This document shows positions 29,205-40,563 of a stretch of 45,256 nucleotides of DNA, in pieces (position 1 is the stretch's first letter; every line of letters starts with the position of its first letter). Origin of the DNA: Chara braunii (Eukaryota > Streptophyta > Charophyceae > Charales > Characeae); NCBI GenBank assembly GCA_003427395.1, contig BFEA01000427.1:900694-945949 (forward strand). The letters are read 5' to 3'. The position numbers and the translations under genes were made by a program. The notes under the pieces were generated by a model, which saw nothing but the letters and a program-made list of their open reading frames with translations, was not told the origin of the DNA and did no database searches.

Positions 29205-31152
29205 CTAGCTGCTCCCTTTTGAATTCCTAATCAACGGACAAAAGGCAATTACATGCCCCACAGTGCCACGTTTGAGGCACTGCGCATTATCCATTCTATC
29301 TTGCCACACCTCCCGGGTTAGTCCCATCTTCAGCCATGGTCTGTCGGCCGCAATCCCAGGATGGTATGGGAAGGAGCGTGGTCTTCCCTTCGGTCGAGTG
29401 TTCGATGACGGTCCTCCTTTGTTGACCGTCGTAGCGGTGATCTCCCCCTTTCCGGAGTCACTGTTGCTCTCACCACCACCCTCGGATTCCAATGGTCATT
29501 TCTCCATTGTATCGTCGTCGAATACGACGAGGGTGTGGTCTTGGCGCTTTTGACGCCATATGACCCGCTTGTCGTAGCCTCCTCGACCGCCTCCTCCTCC
29601 ATTCTTTACGGTAGCAGCATAGGAACCTTTGACTTGCGAAGTCATTTGTTCCCGCTGCAATGCAAGGTCGCGGAACTGGCGGCAGGTATACTTACTTGAC
29701 TTGGCCTCGGCGACCAATTGCCCTCGTATCGGTTCGGGCAACGCGAGGGAGTAGATATAAAGGACCTGAGAGTCCTGCACGTTAAGACCAGGAACCTGCA
29801 ACAGGCGGTCCACCTCACGAGACAATGACTCAACGGAAGACGAGGACTTCTGTCCTATCGAGGTGAGTTGGTCGAAGGCCTTATCGGTCGTGGTCTTGTC
29901 CAAGAAGCGGTCCTTGACCTTTGCAAGGAACTGCTTCAAGGTCATAGTCTTCGCCCACTCACCTATATCGTCAAACCCCGCGGCATTCGTCTCCGCCAGA
30001 ACCCACTGCTTCACTTCACCACCCATACAAGAAGTGGTGAACGCCACTTGCGACTCTTCTTCTACCGGTGCAGTCCCAACGTAGGTCTGGATCTCTGCGA
30101 TCCAGAGTGGAAGGCTTTCTTCTTTCTNATTAGAAAAAGTGAAAGGTAATTTCATCTTCACTTTTTCTTTTTTCTTTGGCTTAGTCGGATCTGCGGGTTT
30201 GNCATTGTTCTTAGGAGGGGAAGTGGGACCGTTGGGACCACCATTCCCGTTTCCATTCCCGTCTCCATTTCCGTTTCCATCACCATTCCCGTTGGGTTTC
30301 TTTTCCGGTTTCTCTTCCGGTTTCTTCTCGGTTTCTTTTACCGTTTCCTTCTTCGTTGTGTCGCTGTTTTTCACTCCACCAATAAGCAACTTCTCGGGCT
30401 TGACGTCCGCTCTTCTTTCTTTATCTTTTTTCTTTTCATCATTTTCAAGCATAGGGGCTTTCCCCTTGACAATACTAGTAATGACATGAAGGCCAACAGC
30501 GAATTCATCCATTCTAGATTGCTGTTGGTCTAACTTTTCTTCAAGAAAAGCCAAATACGTCAATATTTGTCCGAGCGTCTGAGCAACATCTTTTTCATCT
30601 AAGGAAACGTGCTGCTGAACTCTACCCATTCTCTGTTGCAACCTAGTTTCCTGTTCTTTTCTTTGCAATAGCTCTTCCCGCTTCCTTTTTTTCTTTTGCG
30701 AGTGTCTCTTTCAACTGTTGTATGTTCTCTTCAATACTTTCTATCTTTACTTCTGGCATGGTATCTTTCCGTTGGGCAATCTCTTCCAACTGCTGGATGG
30801 TGAACTGGTCCAGTATCTCACGACACTGGGCAATGACTTTATGGATCTCTGTTGCTGCCGCCACCATCTCTACACTCGTGGTAGCTTTGGCCAAGCGATC
30901 AGAGATCACTTCAAGGTCAAACTTACCACGGATGTGTTCTCTTGCGGCCGGGACAACGAATTTCATGTCCACCAGCATCTGGGAGAGAAGTTCTCCCAAT
31001 TCACCTCTTCGTGCCTCGATCTGGGCACGTGTACGTGGTTCCATCGAAGAGCTACCTGCTCCCACCGCATAAGGCACGTGCCCAAGACCGAACAGATGAG
31101 GCACCCACCTGGTTAGCAGAGATTGACGCATGTGTTGAACAATCGGTGCCAT
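29205..31152 (-). pseudogene. gag: capsid/nucleocapsid polyprotein, broken
   Basis: The likely start is the ATG at 31150-31152, in the strong context ACCATGG. The first segment (to 30643) is a coiled-coil-like Glu/Lys/Gln-rich region. A frameshift near 30650 leads into 30668-29496, which has a Lys-rich part, an Asn-Gly repeat (KKPNGNGDGNGNG...), and the retrotransposon gag domain (LPLWIAEIQTYV, then GGEVKQWVL, LKQFLAKVKDRFLD and QLTSIGQ). A TGA at 29496-29498 interrupts the same frame, which goes on to a single zinc knuckle. That knuckle reads C-LKR-GTVGH-VIAF-C, with Arg in place of the second Cys. Pol starts in another frame just downstream. Confidence 0.85.
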
Positions 31153-32212
31153 GGTTAACGTCAACAGGAAACTTAACAGGCCAATCTTACTCAATAAAAG
31201 AAAACAGACAATATTATTGATAATTGGCCAGCAACTCAATATCGATACAACAAAGAATTCACAAGAAAATAAATAAATAAAAATCATTTATTATTTTCTT
31301 GATTGATATGTTGTTCTGATTTGTTTTTCTCTCTTATTCGTGTGACGTCTTTATTTCCAGGTAATCGAGCAGGCCTAGGTCGTTAGCATCCAGCAGGTAT
31401 GAGTACATGCACAGCCAGACAACAGGTAAGTACCGACAACANAACCAATCAACGTCAATCTTCCCCTCACACAAGGCCACGTCAGCATGCACTCAAATCA
31501 CCCCAACAGCAGGTAAGCACCACAAGTCAGAGTCTATTGCTCATGCCGCTCCCAGCGTCGGAATGCATCAATCGTTTCCCAAGGCAGGTTGTGCTTGCGT
31601 CAGCCAACCCCCGGTATGCCAACTCAGCTTTCGCCAAGTCAGCACGTCGAACCAATCAAGATCGTGGGGGGGGGTGGCTTCAGCGAGGAATGCTGGCCGC
31701 TCCACTCCTTTCTGTTACCCAGATCTGTTCGTGAAGGTGAACTCCAACAATGCTGCGCTTCACAAATCTTCTCGCCGCATCCCAAGTTCAATCAAGTCTG
31801 CCACGTCAGCGTCGAATCTCGCCAATGCCAGCGAGTAATCAAGGAGTCAATCAATCAGCTCCAATCTGGCTGGCAAGATAGCAATGCGGCAACTCTATAT
31901 TGTCGGCGAGACATCATCAGCGCATGAGTAGAAGTTCCCTGCTCCAATCTTCAATGGACGTGGATGTGCCACGTCAGCAATCAATCATCATTGGCAAATA
32001 ATCTGCCCGTCATCACCATGCCCGTCGNGCACGTCGTCGGGCTCAATGTCTAGACAGCGTGTTGAAAAACACGCGCGACAATAATGTCGCAAAAGAGAGA
32101 GTATCCCGTCACTTACTTACCTGGCGCGCGCGACCTTGGAGAGAAACTGGCGCGTCGTAATCATAGCGCGTCAGAAAAACGCGTGCACCGTGAAGACAAT
32201 GTCGGAAGTGAA
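31153..32212 (-). other. Leader region of the LTR element, with repeated CCACGTCAGC
   Basis: About 1 kb between primer site and gag ATG, with no long frame. CCACGTCAGC or a near match occurs at about 31469, 31801 and 31967. Together with ACGT cores in the LTRs these are bZIP-type binding motifs. Function is inferred only. Confidence 0.4.
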
Positions 32213-32225
32213 TGCTCCGATACCA
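32213..32225 (-). other. Primer-binding site, initiator tRNA-Met type
   Basis: Three bases inside the right (5') LTR the minus strand reads TGGTATCGGAGCA. It matches the usual TGGTATCAGAGC complement of the initiator tRNA-Met 3' end with one mismatch. It fixes the element's orientation. Confidence 0.85.
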
Positions 32226-32228
32226 AAC

Positions 32229-33242
32229 TGCAATGTGCCCAGTCGGGATAATCAATCGTCACTCGCAAAGACAAAATAGACGAACGTTGCTGATAAATCA
32301 TAATAATAATGATCCCAAAATGAGAGAGAATGCATACACAGACGAGAGAGGGAGGAGGGAGAATAGATTTTGAGAGGGTGGAAGAGTCTCCTCCCTCTAC
32401 AACCCACTTCCTCTTCGGGCACTTCCTCCTCCTAACCGCATAAGCGTGTCTCAATCAGAGATCCGGATATCCAAGACAATGTTGACCAATAGTGCCACGT
32501 GGCACCAGCAGACCAGTCATCAAGCAGCAACGTGACGACGAAGTTGACGACACCAGGTACGTATCACGACCCAAACCACAGTCCTGGATCCTTCTTCCGA
32601 ATACTTGTCAAGCAGAACAGCAATATGGGCGCCCAGCGCCTTCCATCTCAGCAGCAATACTACGTGGCAGCAACCACGAAGATAACACGTGGCATCTGCC
32701 ACGTCGATAACCCCTCAGACAGTAGTGCGCCAGCCAGCATGCTGGTCGCACAGCACACTCAAGCCACGAACCAGCAACGAGCGTCGGTCGTCAAGTTCTC
32801 CGCAGCGTCTCGCCAGCAAGACAGCAGACGCGAGAGCGTCGAGTCCCCTTAGACTCCAGACGAGAGTCTAGATGTCAAAGCCAGGAAATCAGCCCAATAT
32901 GTAGTGATGACGGCGGGGTCTGGGCCCCAGTCCTCAAGTCAGACACGACCGAGATCGATTGTCGTCGACGGTCTGGATTGGGTTGAAACTGTATCCTCCT
33001 TGGTCCACCGTTCTGACTGGGTACCTGCACTCATACAAGTCGATGCACACGACCAAGGGCCTGGGCGAGGTTCCTGGACCTACAGTTCACTTTGACCTTT
33101 GAATTTCTTGTTGTGCGCGGTCACACAGTCACCCGCAGCGGCCTGAGGCCGGCCTGAGGCTAAGCAGCGCGTGGTCACACTGCTCGCTGGGCCTGGGCTT
33201 GGGTTACAGCGCCCAGGCCGCTGCTGAACGCGGTTTACTGCA
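32229..33242 (-). repeat. 5' LTR (right copy)
   Basis: Direct copy of 24541-25556. It lacks 13 bp near 32825 and has an 11-bp duplication (GGCCTGAGGCC) near 33140. The element promoter should lie here, but I could not place a TATA box with confidence. Confidence 0.93.
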
Positions 33243-33381
33243 TATATATAAAGAAAAGCAGGAATTTTTTTTGGTCATTTTTTATCATGAGATATATGGT
33301 CTGTGAGTTTACCTGTATTTTTTTAGAAATGAATTTATGTGTTTTGCAGAAGTATGAGGTGTTTTGAAAAAATGCAGATGC

Positions 33382-33382
<1 letters not shown>

Positions 33383-33451
<69 letters not shown>
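33383..33451. repeat. (AC)n(CT)n compound microsatellite
   Basis: AC repeats to about 33415, then CT repeats running directly into the assembly gap. Confidence 0.97.
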
Positions 33452-33982
33452 NNNNNNNNNNNNNNNNNNNNNNNNNNNNNNNNNNNNNNNNNNNNNNNNN
33501 NNNNNNNNNNNNNNNNNNNNNNNNNNNNNNNNNNNNNNNNNNNNNNNNNNNNNNNNNNNNNNNNNNNNNNNNNNNNNNNNNNNNNNNNNNNNNNNNNNNN
33601 NNNNNNNNNNNNNNNNNNNNNNNNNNNNNNNNNNNNNNNNNNNNNNNNNNNNNNNNNNNNNNNNNNNNNNNNNNNNNNNNNNNNNNNNNNNNNNNNNNNN
33701 NNNNNNNNNNNNNNNNNNNNNNNNNNNNNNNNNNNNNNNNNNNNNNNNNNNNNNNNNNNNNNNNNNNNNNNNNNNNNNNNNNNNNNNNNNNNNNNNNNNN
33801 NNNNNNNNNNNNNNNNNNNNNNNNNNNNNNNNNNNNNNNNNNNNNNNNNNNNNNNNNNNNNNNNNNNNNNNNNNNNNNNNNNNNNNNNNNNNNNNNNNNN
33901 NNNNNNNNNNNNNNNNNNNNNNNNNNNNNNNNNNNNNNNNNNNNNNNNNNNNNNNNNNNNNNNNNNNNNNNNNNNNNNNNNN
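33452..33982. other. Assembly gap (531 N)
   Basis: A run of N. Long reading frames drawn across it are artefacts. Confidence 1.
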
Positions 33983-33989
33983 CGCCCCC

Positions 33990-34029
33990 ACCAATCAATC
34001 AATCAATCGATCAATCAATCAATCAATCA
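33990..34029. repeat. (AATC)n microsatellite
   Basis: About ten CAAT/AATC units with one GATC variant, just right of the gap. Confidence 0.95.
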
Positions 34030-34195
34030 ATGAGGGGGGAAAAAAAAACGCGTTTTTTTTTTTTTTTCCATTTTCGTTGGATTTCGCCCATACCCCCCCC
34101 ACCAAAAGTTGATATTTTTCGTTTTTTTTTTGTGGGGGCGGGTGGGGCAGGGGATGCGCCGCCAGAATCTTCAACCCCCCTCCCCTGCGGCCGCC

Positions 34196-34231
34196 ATGTG
34201 TCCGCGAATGCGCGCGTCCGCGCGGACACAT
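34196..34231. repeat. 11-bp perfect hairpin in GC-rich sequence
   Basis: ATGTGTCCGCG (34196-34206) with CGCGGACACAT (34221-34231), 14-nt loop. The flanking 34030-34290 is GC-rich and non-coding. Confidence 0.8.
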
Positions 34232-34289
34232 CCGCGGGGTTTGCGGCCTGGCCGCTGCCACGGACTTGGTCGCGCCTGTCCGCCGCCGG

Positions 34290-35031
34290 GGGGGATTCGT
34301 AGGTCCACTATCCACCTCTGGCTTGCTTGTCCTCTATCCCGAAGAGTGTGGGCATGGTGGATTGATAATTGGAATAGGATTTGTGAGAATACTTTTGCTT
34401 GGGATGAAAACTGGATTTTATTCGGAGTCGTGGCACTTCAAATACAGGGCAGCAAAGACTGGGGCTATGTAGCGGGGGTCATACGAGCTGTCATTTTCTG
34501 GATCATTTGGGAGGAATGGAATACAGTGTTATTTCAAATGAGATTTCTGTCGGACCAGTCTATTAAGGCAAAGATAAAGCTTGCTATCGTACTTGCAATC
34601 AAAAGTGAATGGTCTAGGAAGGTATCCAGAGTCGGGAACAAAAGCAGTGGAGTGATATGGTTCCAAGGAAATTGGGCCAGGAATAGGCGGTTAGCTCAGT
34701 AGAAGGAGGCGGGATGCAGATTTCAAAGTGGTTGTTTGCGGTCTTTCTGGATCATCTAGGAGGAATGGAACGCAGTGCTATTTCAAATAAGATTCTTGTT
34801 GGACCAGTCTAAAGATAAAGCTTAATATCGTACTTGCAATCAAAAGTGACTGGTCTAGGAAGATATCCAGAGTCGGGAACAAAAGAAGCGGAGTGAGATG
34901 GTTCCACGGAAATTGGGCCAGGAATAGGCGGTTAGCATCAATAGAAGGAGGTGGGATGCAGATTTCGAAGTGGTTGTTTGCGGCCTAGGGACGACCTTTT
35001 TTTTTATAAAAAAAAAAAAAAAAAAAAAAAG
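34290..35031 (+). pseudogene. LINE-D: 3' end with zinc domain, tandemly repeated tail and poly(A)
   Basis: The plus frame to 34702 encodes IHLWLACPLSRRVWAWW, the second half of the zf-RVT zinc-binding domain, and FWIIWEEWNTVLFQMRF, the usual C-terminal LINE motif. The Cys pair of the zinc site lies in the degraded part upstream. The last 240-250 bp occur twice (34497-34743 and 34746-34986, period about 249). The second copy lacks 10 bp. The element ends in T9 then A23 (35009-35031). The 5' part is cut off before the GC-rich stretch. Confidence 0.75.
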
Positions 35032-35123
35032 ACGGGCCCAGTGCCCAAGGCTGATATTGATACTAGATAAAATTGAAGTCGGGGTCCTCACAGTCTACCC
35101 GGAGTAACACTCGGTCCTTAATT

Positions 35124-35400
35124 CCACAGTAGGAAGGCAAAAGTTGGAAGGTAAGAGGGGCGAGAGGGAGTGTTAAAAGAGTCTGGGCCATTTTAGGCCC
35201 ACAGTCTCGGGAATAGGGACTGAACTGTACAAATAGGGCACGACCTGGAAGCTCGGTCGTCGTTTTCCACAGTAGGAAGGCAGAAGCCGGAAGGTAAGAG
35301 AGGGTGGAGGGAGTGTTCCATAGAACAAACACCAGTTTAGGTCCACAGTCCCGACAATGGAGACTGAGAAGGCAGAAACACTGTAGAGTAACTGTAGTTG
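35124..35400. repeat. 143-bp tandem duplication
   Basis: CCACAGTAGGAAGGCA occurs at 35124 and 35267, with matching downstream sequence (GGAAGGTAAGAG, GGGAGTGTT, CCACAGTC). Each copy has a CAGTC/GACTG hairpin. The loop sequence differs between copies. Confidence 0.75.
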
Positions 35401-35430
35401 TAGCCCTTGGAGGTACTCCCCGAACCCTCA

Positions 35431-36015
35431 TAGCCTTCGGTCCAAAAGCGGTGTCTGTACAGTAGTAGGTAAAAGAGAAGTAGTTTTAGATATAGTGGGG
35501 CTCACAATAACTTTAGTACAGTTTGCTATAGGCTTTTAGTTAAGCCGTTTAGACCCTTCTCTCACACTGTCTCTCAACAGTCTCCCTGTAGGATTTTGTT
35601 TGTTCTCTAAGATATGGATGATGCTTCCAAATATCCGTTCTGAACCGGGAAGTATTGTAGAGGATCCCGGCCTCTGAATGTTTTTGAGTAATTGAAATTG
35701 GTTCTAGACTTTTGGTGGGGGAAAAAAAAGAACAAAAAAAAAACTTTCGGAGTCCCTCTCCTTTTTCCTTCTGCACTCTTCCAACGGACTCTCCGAGTCA
35801 CCTCCCATTCCTGTGCATAAGGGCGAAGGTGGGAAGGTGGGTCCCCCAATCAGCACTCTTGCTCCTGATCCTGCAACCATTTCGTAATCACCAGCCCTCT
35901 AGTCCTGTGCACACCTGCCGGTCGGTTGCTGATCGAGGGTTCTTGAGACTGCGTTTGCTGCTATCTTTTTCCAAGAATTCCCTAAAAAACGGTTAAATGG
36001 ATCAGGCCACGATTC
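35431..36015. other. Non-coding, nothing recognised
   Basis: Only short frames occur, with A-runs around 35722-35742. No repeat or RNA gene was recognised. It ends at the T-rich tail of LINE-B. Confidence 0.4.
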
Positions 36016-37095
36016 TTTTTTTTCTTTTTTTCTTTTTTTAACGACTTCATCTATTGGTTGGGAGCTACACCTGCTGGAAACCGCGTCCAACGTCCCAATA
36101 TCATTTGGGAAAACCTGGTCGAGAGTCTGTTGGGAAATGGACCCAGCGTCCCGAAAGAATCGGCTGAGAATCGGGCTCAGCATCCCATGACTGAGAACTG
36201 ATAGACTGTTGCTGGGAATCGGGCCCAGCGTCCCTTTTGAAGCAGAACAGCAACCCGTTGTTCAAAATATGGCAGAAATAATTATTTTGAGCTAGCGTTG
36301 GCCCTGAAGAATTTAAGAATAATCAGATTGGGAAGGCCAGAAAGGCATTTTCTGTAACTGTTGATGATGTAGCTATCATTACCTAGCCCACTCTTTACAC
36401 TATATACAAAGGAATATTTAGCAGGGGGGAAAATAATGAGAAGTAAAATAATAAAGAGAAACAAAAATGAGAAACAAGAAAGGGAAAAAAAACAAAAAGC
36501 AGTAAGAACTTTGCTAGTTAATCTGGTTCTATGGCCCATGCCTTTCTTGATTCCAGCAGGCGACTGAAGATCCCTTTCTGGTCTGGGATAGCCGAACAGT
36601 AGCCCTTTGTCTAGATACTTCGAAAATTTTGTTTATTATTTTCGTCCGGTATCTTGGACTGTGAGATTTTCCTCCAATCTGCTTGGATAGCTTTCATCAT
36701 ATTTCTTTGGATCCTGTGCAGGGAGTATCCTTCTCCTGAAAATCACACTCCGTTCCTTTCCAGCCAGAGGAACCACATGCCCAGTAGTCTGGTGATGTGA
36801 ACTGCCCTGGGGAGGGACATGTATATGCCTCCCAGAATCAGTTTCTTGTCTCATTTCCTGTCCCCCATTGTGTGTGCATAGGCTTGGGTCCAAATACTCT
36901 GCCACCAAGACCAGAGTTTTTGAGCCTTGGGGCAGGACGACCATAGGTGATGTGTGTCTTCTATCTGTACCTCTACACTTGGGCACAGGAGAGATTCACA
37001 TCCATTCGCTTAATCACACACCATTTAGCCATTGGGAGACTCTGAAAAACAGATAGTCATTTCAGACTGGCCAACTTTACTATTGGGAATTTCTT
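36016..37095 (-). pseudogene. LINE-B, 3' half (zinc domain, 3' UTR, tail)
   Basis: On the minus strand 37050-36850 encodes zf-RVT: a Cys pair (CESLLCP in one frame), then VEVQIEDTHHLWSSCPKAQK. Two frames are involved, so it is frameshifted. After a TGA near 36856 a C-terminal LINE motif continues (WLERNGVIFRRR). The 3' UTR has hairpins at 36073-36229 and the tail is the T-rich run 36016-36040 (A-rich on the minus strand). The frame of the upstream half at 41466 and beyond continues here once LINE-A and one target copy are discounted, so the two halves were one element. Confidence 0.8.
36073..36229 (-). other. Repeated 3' UTR stem-loops of LINE-B
   Basis: Four hairpins: 36073-36078/36086-36091, 36129-36134/36142-36147, 36163-36168/36176-36181 and 36211-36216/36224-36229. 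In minus-strand sense they read GTTGGA/TCCAGC, GCTGGG/CCCAAC, GCTGAG/CTCAGC and GCTGGG/CCCAGC. Arms vary in step and GGGA(C/T)G precedes most of them. Confidence 0.7.
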
Positions 37096-37106
37096 GAGGT
37101 TTCTTC
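37096..37106. repeat. Target-site duplication of LINE-A, left copy
   Basis: GAGGTTTCTTC, identical to 41455-41465. Direct duplication at both ends of the LINE-A insertion. Confidence 0.85.
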
Positions 37107-38115
37107 ACACTTTCTTATATAGAAGGGATAGTACACCTTTCCCGACGGTTTCCCCCAATTCATCGGTTTCCCAAACATCCTGATAATAATCCCACAAGTC
37201 AGTGCTCAGATCCGTCCATGTGACTTCCCAGAATTCTTTGGGAAAACCATATATACCAGGAGTTTTCTCCTCCCTCATTTGGAGAAGTGTTGCCCACACT
37301 TCTTCTTTCGTTAACTCCCTCCCCAGCATGTCACGCTGGCAAGAGGATAAGTGTCTGTCCATTGGCCTTAGGAAGTTTTGTATCTCTCTGCTTCGTTCTT
37401 CCCCGTGAGAGGATGAGATATGGGATGTGTATAGTTGTTTAAAGAATGTCCTGGTAATCAGTGTACAATGTGTTGTGTCAGTGGCAATGATATTGCTATC
37501 GTCCAGGTCATAGAAGGCCTCACTGACCGTCCTACGTGAACGGGTGGTAGCTATAGAAAAGAAATAAGTGTCCATTGAGGCATCGTGAGTAAGTTTGGAC
37601 ATTTTACCTCAGATCCTAATTCCTTGCCATCTTATGAGTAAGTTTGGACATTTTACCTCAGATCCTAATTCCTTGCCATCTATATAGTGCGTATTGCAAC
37701 AGTTGGTCTTTGACTTTTTGGATGGAGGAAGTGAGTTGTTGCCATTTTTTAGGAGAAGGGTTAGGGTGCTGTGATTTTGCCTGTCGTTCTAGTGATATGA
37801 GTTGGTTGTGTGCTGTCATTTCCTGCTGTTGTCTTAGGGCAGCTTTAACTTTGGCAAATTCCTTGCATTTTCTGGCTAAAAAAATAAGACCATTGTTAAA
37901 CCACACAATACGAGAGTCAAAAAGGTGTTTTTGATGACGCCAGAATTCTCATTCTGAGCGAATCATATGTGCGAAAGAGGAGTCCTTAAGCAAGGAGGTA
38001 TTTAATTTGAAAAAGCCAGGTCCTTGATCGGGTCTCTTTCTCATTGTTAGAATGATACCGCAGGTTTTATGGTCCAGCCCCGGGTGGGGACTACGTGGGA
38101 GAATTAGGGCCGCCC
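37107..38115 (-). pseudogene. LINE-A, inverted 5' segment (linker and RT N-terminus)
   Basis: The minus strand carries, from 38115 leftwards, the EN-RT linker (RSPHPGLDHKTC near 38100, then FNNGLIFLARKCKEF) and the start of RT (37602-37105: LTKEEVWATLLQMREEKTPG, GFPKEFWEVTW, GVLSLLYKK). It stops right at the target duplication. A 50-bp tandem duplication (37587-37681) breaks the linker. RT sequence between LLYKK and the RQGDP motif (about 100 codons by comparison with LINE-C) is absent from the locus. Confidence 0.85.
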
Positions 38116-38117
38116 CT

Positions 38118-40563
38118 TCGTTTGAACTTCAGCGTTCGATAAGGCAAGGAGACCCGACTGTCCCCTATCTCTTTTTAGTGATAATGGAGGCACTGTCAGC
38201 TAACCTTCGTCATCACAAGGACCTTACCCGAATTAAGATATCCAACATCCCTGAAGAAGCAATCCCTATCTGCTCCCTTTTCGCAGACGACCTCACCATA
38301 ATGGTTGAGGCAACAAAATCCAACATGAAGAAAATCCAACATGAAGAAAATCCAACTGCTCATGAACAAGTTTTGCCTGCTATCAGATATGTTTGTGAAT
38401 TGGGGACAAAAGACGATTGGATGGTGGATGCACCATCAAGGAGGAAGACCCCCAGAAATTCCGCAGATCACATGGCGTCCCCATGAGGACCCGCTAAAAA
38501 TCCTATGAGCATTAGTCACCGCAAACGGGAAACCACCATCTAATAACGAATGGTTGGCTGGACCAGCACAAACCAAACTGGAGAAATGGAACAACAAACG
38601 CACCTCCATCTTTGGGCGAGCGCTTGTGATAAATAATGTAGTCCTAGCCACCCTATGATATAAAGTTATTCTATGACCCCTGAGTGAAGGGGGGATCAAG
38701 GCATTGAAATAACAGCTGGCCGCTTTCCTCTGGAGAGGAGATAGCAACAATTCCCACGCCATAAGTCGAGTGGCATGGGAGTCAGTGATTCAGCCCAAGA
38801 ATGGGGGAGGACTGGGAATTGTGGACCCGACCACACAATTCCAAGCCCTTACGCTTCGCTGGCTTCAACATATTATTTTCTCTACATCATCCCCCTGGGT
38901 CCCCTTGACTCTGGCACAAATTTCGAATTTGGCCCCAGAATCCCCACCTGAGATTGACCCTAGAGTATGGCTAGAGGACAGGTACTGGAGGTTGCCAAGA
39001 AAGTATAGGAATGGGGACCCTTCTGACAAACAATGGGTGCGCCTCATACGCACTTGGAGGAAACTCCCCCCTCCACTTCGATCAACACCAGAGAGGTGGG
39101 AAGAGATATTCAGGCAACCCCTTTTTGGTAACCACCTAATAACAGATTCTGGAGAGCGCGTGCGAAACAGCTGGGAGGCTCCATGGAAAGGTTGGGTAAA
39201 ACATGGGGCCCGGAGGGTCAGGGATCTTTGGGATAGAGAGGCCGGTAATTGGAAGAGCATAGAAAGGATGCGTACATGGCTGCGGTACTGCCATCTCACT
39301 GAGAAAGCATTCAACGATCTCATCGAGAGCTTCCCTCTCCATTGGTTCACCACCCTCAGGAAAGGCCCATGTTTAAAGGAAGGGGACTGGGTGGGGTTAC
39401 CCGACCATGAGAAAGAAGTGGGGCGTGTGCACCTTACAGGTCCTAAAAATGCACTAATAGAAATCTTCTCCATCCAAAAAGAGGGTAGACTGGAATGGAA
39501 TCAACAACTCTTTGTATGGAAGGACCAAAATGAGGTGTATCGTCTCAGGGTGCTTGAGGAGGATTGCTGTCCGAAGGTGTATTGCCCTATGACCCCAATT
39601 GAGGATCTCCGCCTAGATTCGACGGAAAGGCGATGGAGCCAAGGTAACCCGGTCGGGAAAGGAGAGGACAACTTATTGACAGTACACAATCTAAAAACTA
39701 AATCAACCTACCGAATGTTCAGACCCAAATGCAGATTGCGGGACCGTGCGGAGGACAGATGGTATCACCATCTTAACATAGACCGTAGTCTGCTTAAACC
39801 CATTCGATGGTTCGCTCACCATAGATGCAGACCCGCCAAAATCTCGGCCCTCCAATGGCAAATCGAACATAGGTGCCTACCAACCAATGATTGGTTGATA
39901 GACCACACACGTTTGGAACAGCAAGGGAGAGCACTACCATGGTGTCACAAATGTTGTCAGAGCTTCCCTGGGACGAAGCGGGCGGAGACTATAGAACATA
40001 TTTTTCTCCAGTGCCCTGCGTCAGTGCTAATGTGGAGAAGCTGGGATAGAATTTGGCGCCACATTGTTCCCAGCGAGACGTGGCCACGGGATTGGAGGGC
40101 CATACTCTTCGGACACTACCCCCCAATCCTGGGAAACACATTTGTAGAAAATATGTTCAGACTGGGCAGGCGGAGTGTCTTGGAGATAGAGGGGGCGCAG
40201 GTGGAGGACGGAGAAGTCATGGAACAAGTACGAACATTGGTCCAATGTGAAATTGAAACACAATGGAAGGCAGTTAAAAACAAGCTCGACCAGTCATATA
40301 CCTGGGGGGACATGAACAAGACCATCTCCCACTTTAGTAAGGACTGGCTGGGGGGGGCTAGGGAAGGCTGGGTGGCAGAGATAAAGTGGTCCGGATTCAA
40401 CCAGAGGGACGAACCCCGGGAGGGAATGACAAGGGACTACCGGCTTATTTTCTACGATTGGACCAAAATTGATCCGGGAGTCCCATTACGGCCAGCCCAG
40501 GACTTCGCAGATCCCTTCCCCCCCCACCCGTTGTCCTTCGTGGAAGTACTGCCAACGGCATGA
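38118..40563 (+). pseudogene. LINE-A, forward segment: RT palm to zinc domain
   Basis: Starts in RT motif RQGDPTVPYLFLVIMEAL and has an intact FADDLTIMVEA catalytic box (near 38279). A short tandem repeat around 38318-38355 and stops near 38655-38700 break the frame. From the RT C-terminal side (FGRALVINN, 38611) the frame is then open to 40563 over nearly 600 codons: WESVIQPKNGGGLGIVDP, the thumb and linker region, LLKPIRWFAHHRCRPAKISA, and zf-RVT (WCHKCCQSFPG...ETIEHIFLQCP, about residues 391-425 counted from 38770). The gene ends ...LSFVEVLPTA. It would act in target-primed reverse transcription if intact, but this copy lacks endonuclease and much of RT. Confidence 0.88.

Larger units (their letters stand above)
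24541..33242 (-). mobile_element. Ty3/gypsy chromovirus-type LTR retrotransposon, inactivated
   Basis: Two direct repeats of 1016 and 1014 bp, each starting TGCAATGTGCC and ending TTTACTGCA, bound an internal region with, in minus-strand order, primer site, gag, protease, reverse transcriptase, RNase H, integrase and chromodomain. This order (integrase last, chromodomain at its end) is that of chromoviruses. It lies in a TA microsatellite (ATATA left, TATAT right), which blurs the target duplication. By eye the LTRs differ at roughly 25 positions plus a 13-bp and an 11-bp indel, so the insertion is fairly young. Gag and pol carry stops and shifts, so this copy is not autonomous. Scattered single N bases lie inside it. 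Confidence 0.93.

Noticed and set aside
33235-34302. Long frames of 219-312 codons around 33.2-34.3 kb
   Set aside because: Most of each frame is the N gap, with dinucleotide repeats at its left edge.
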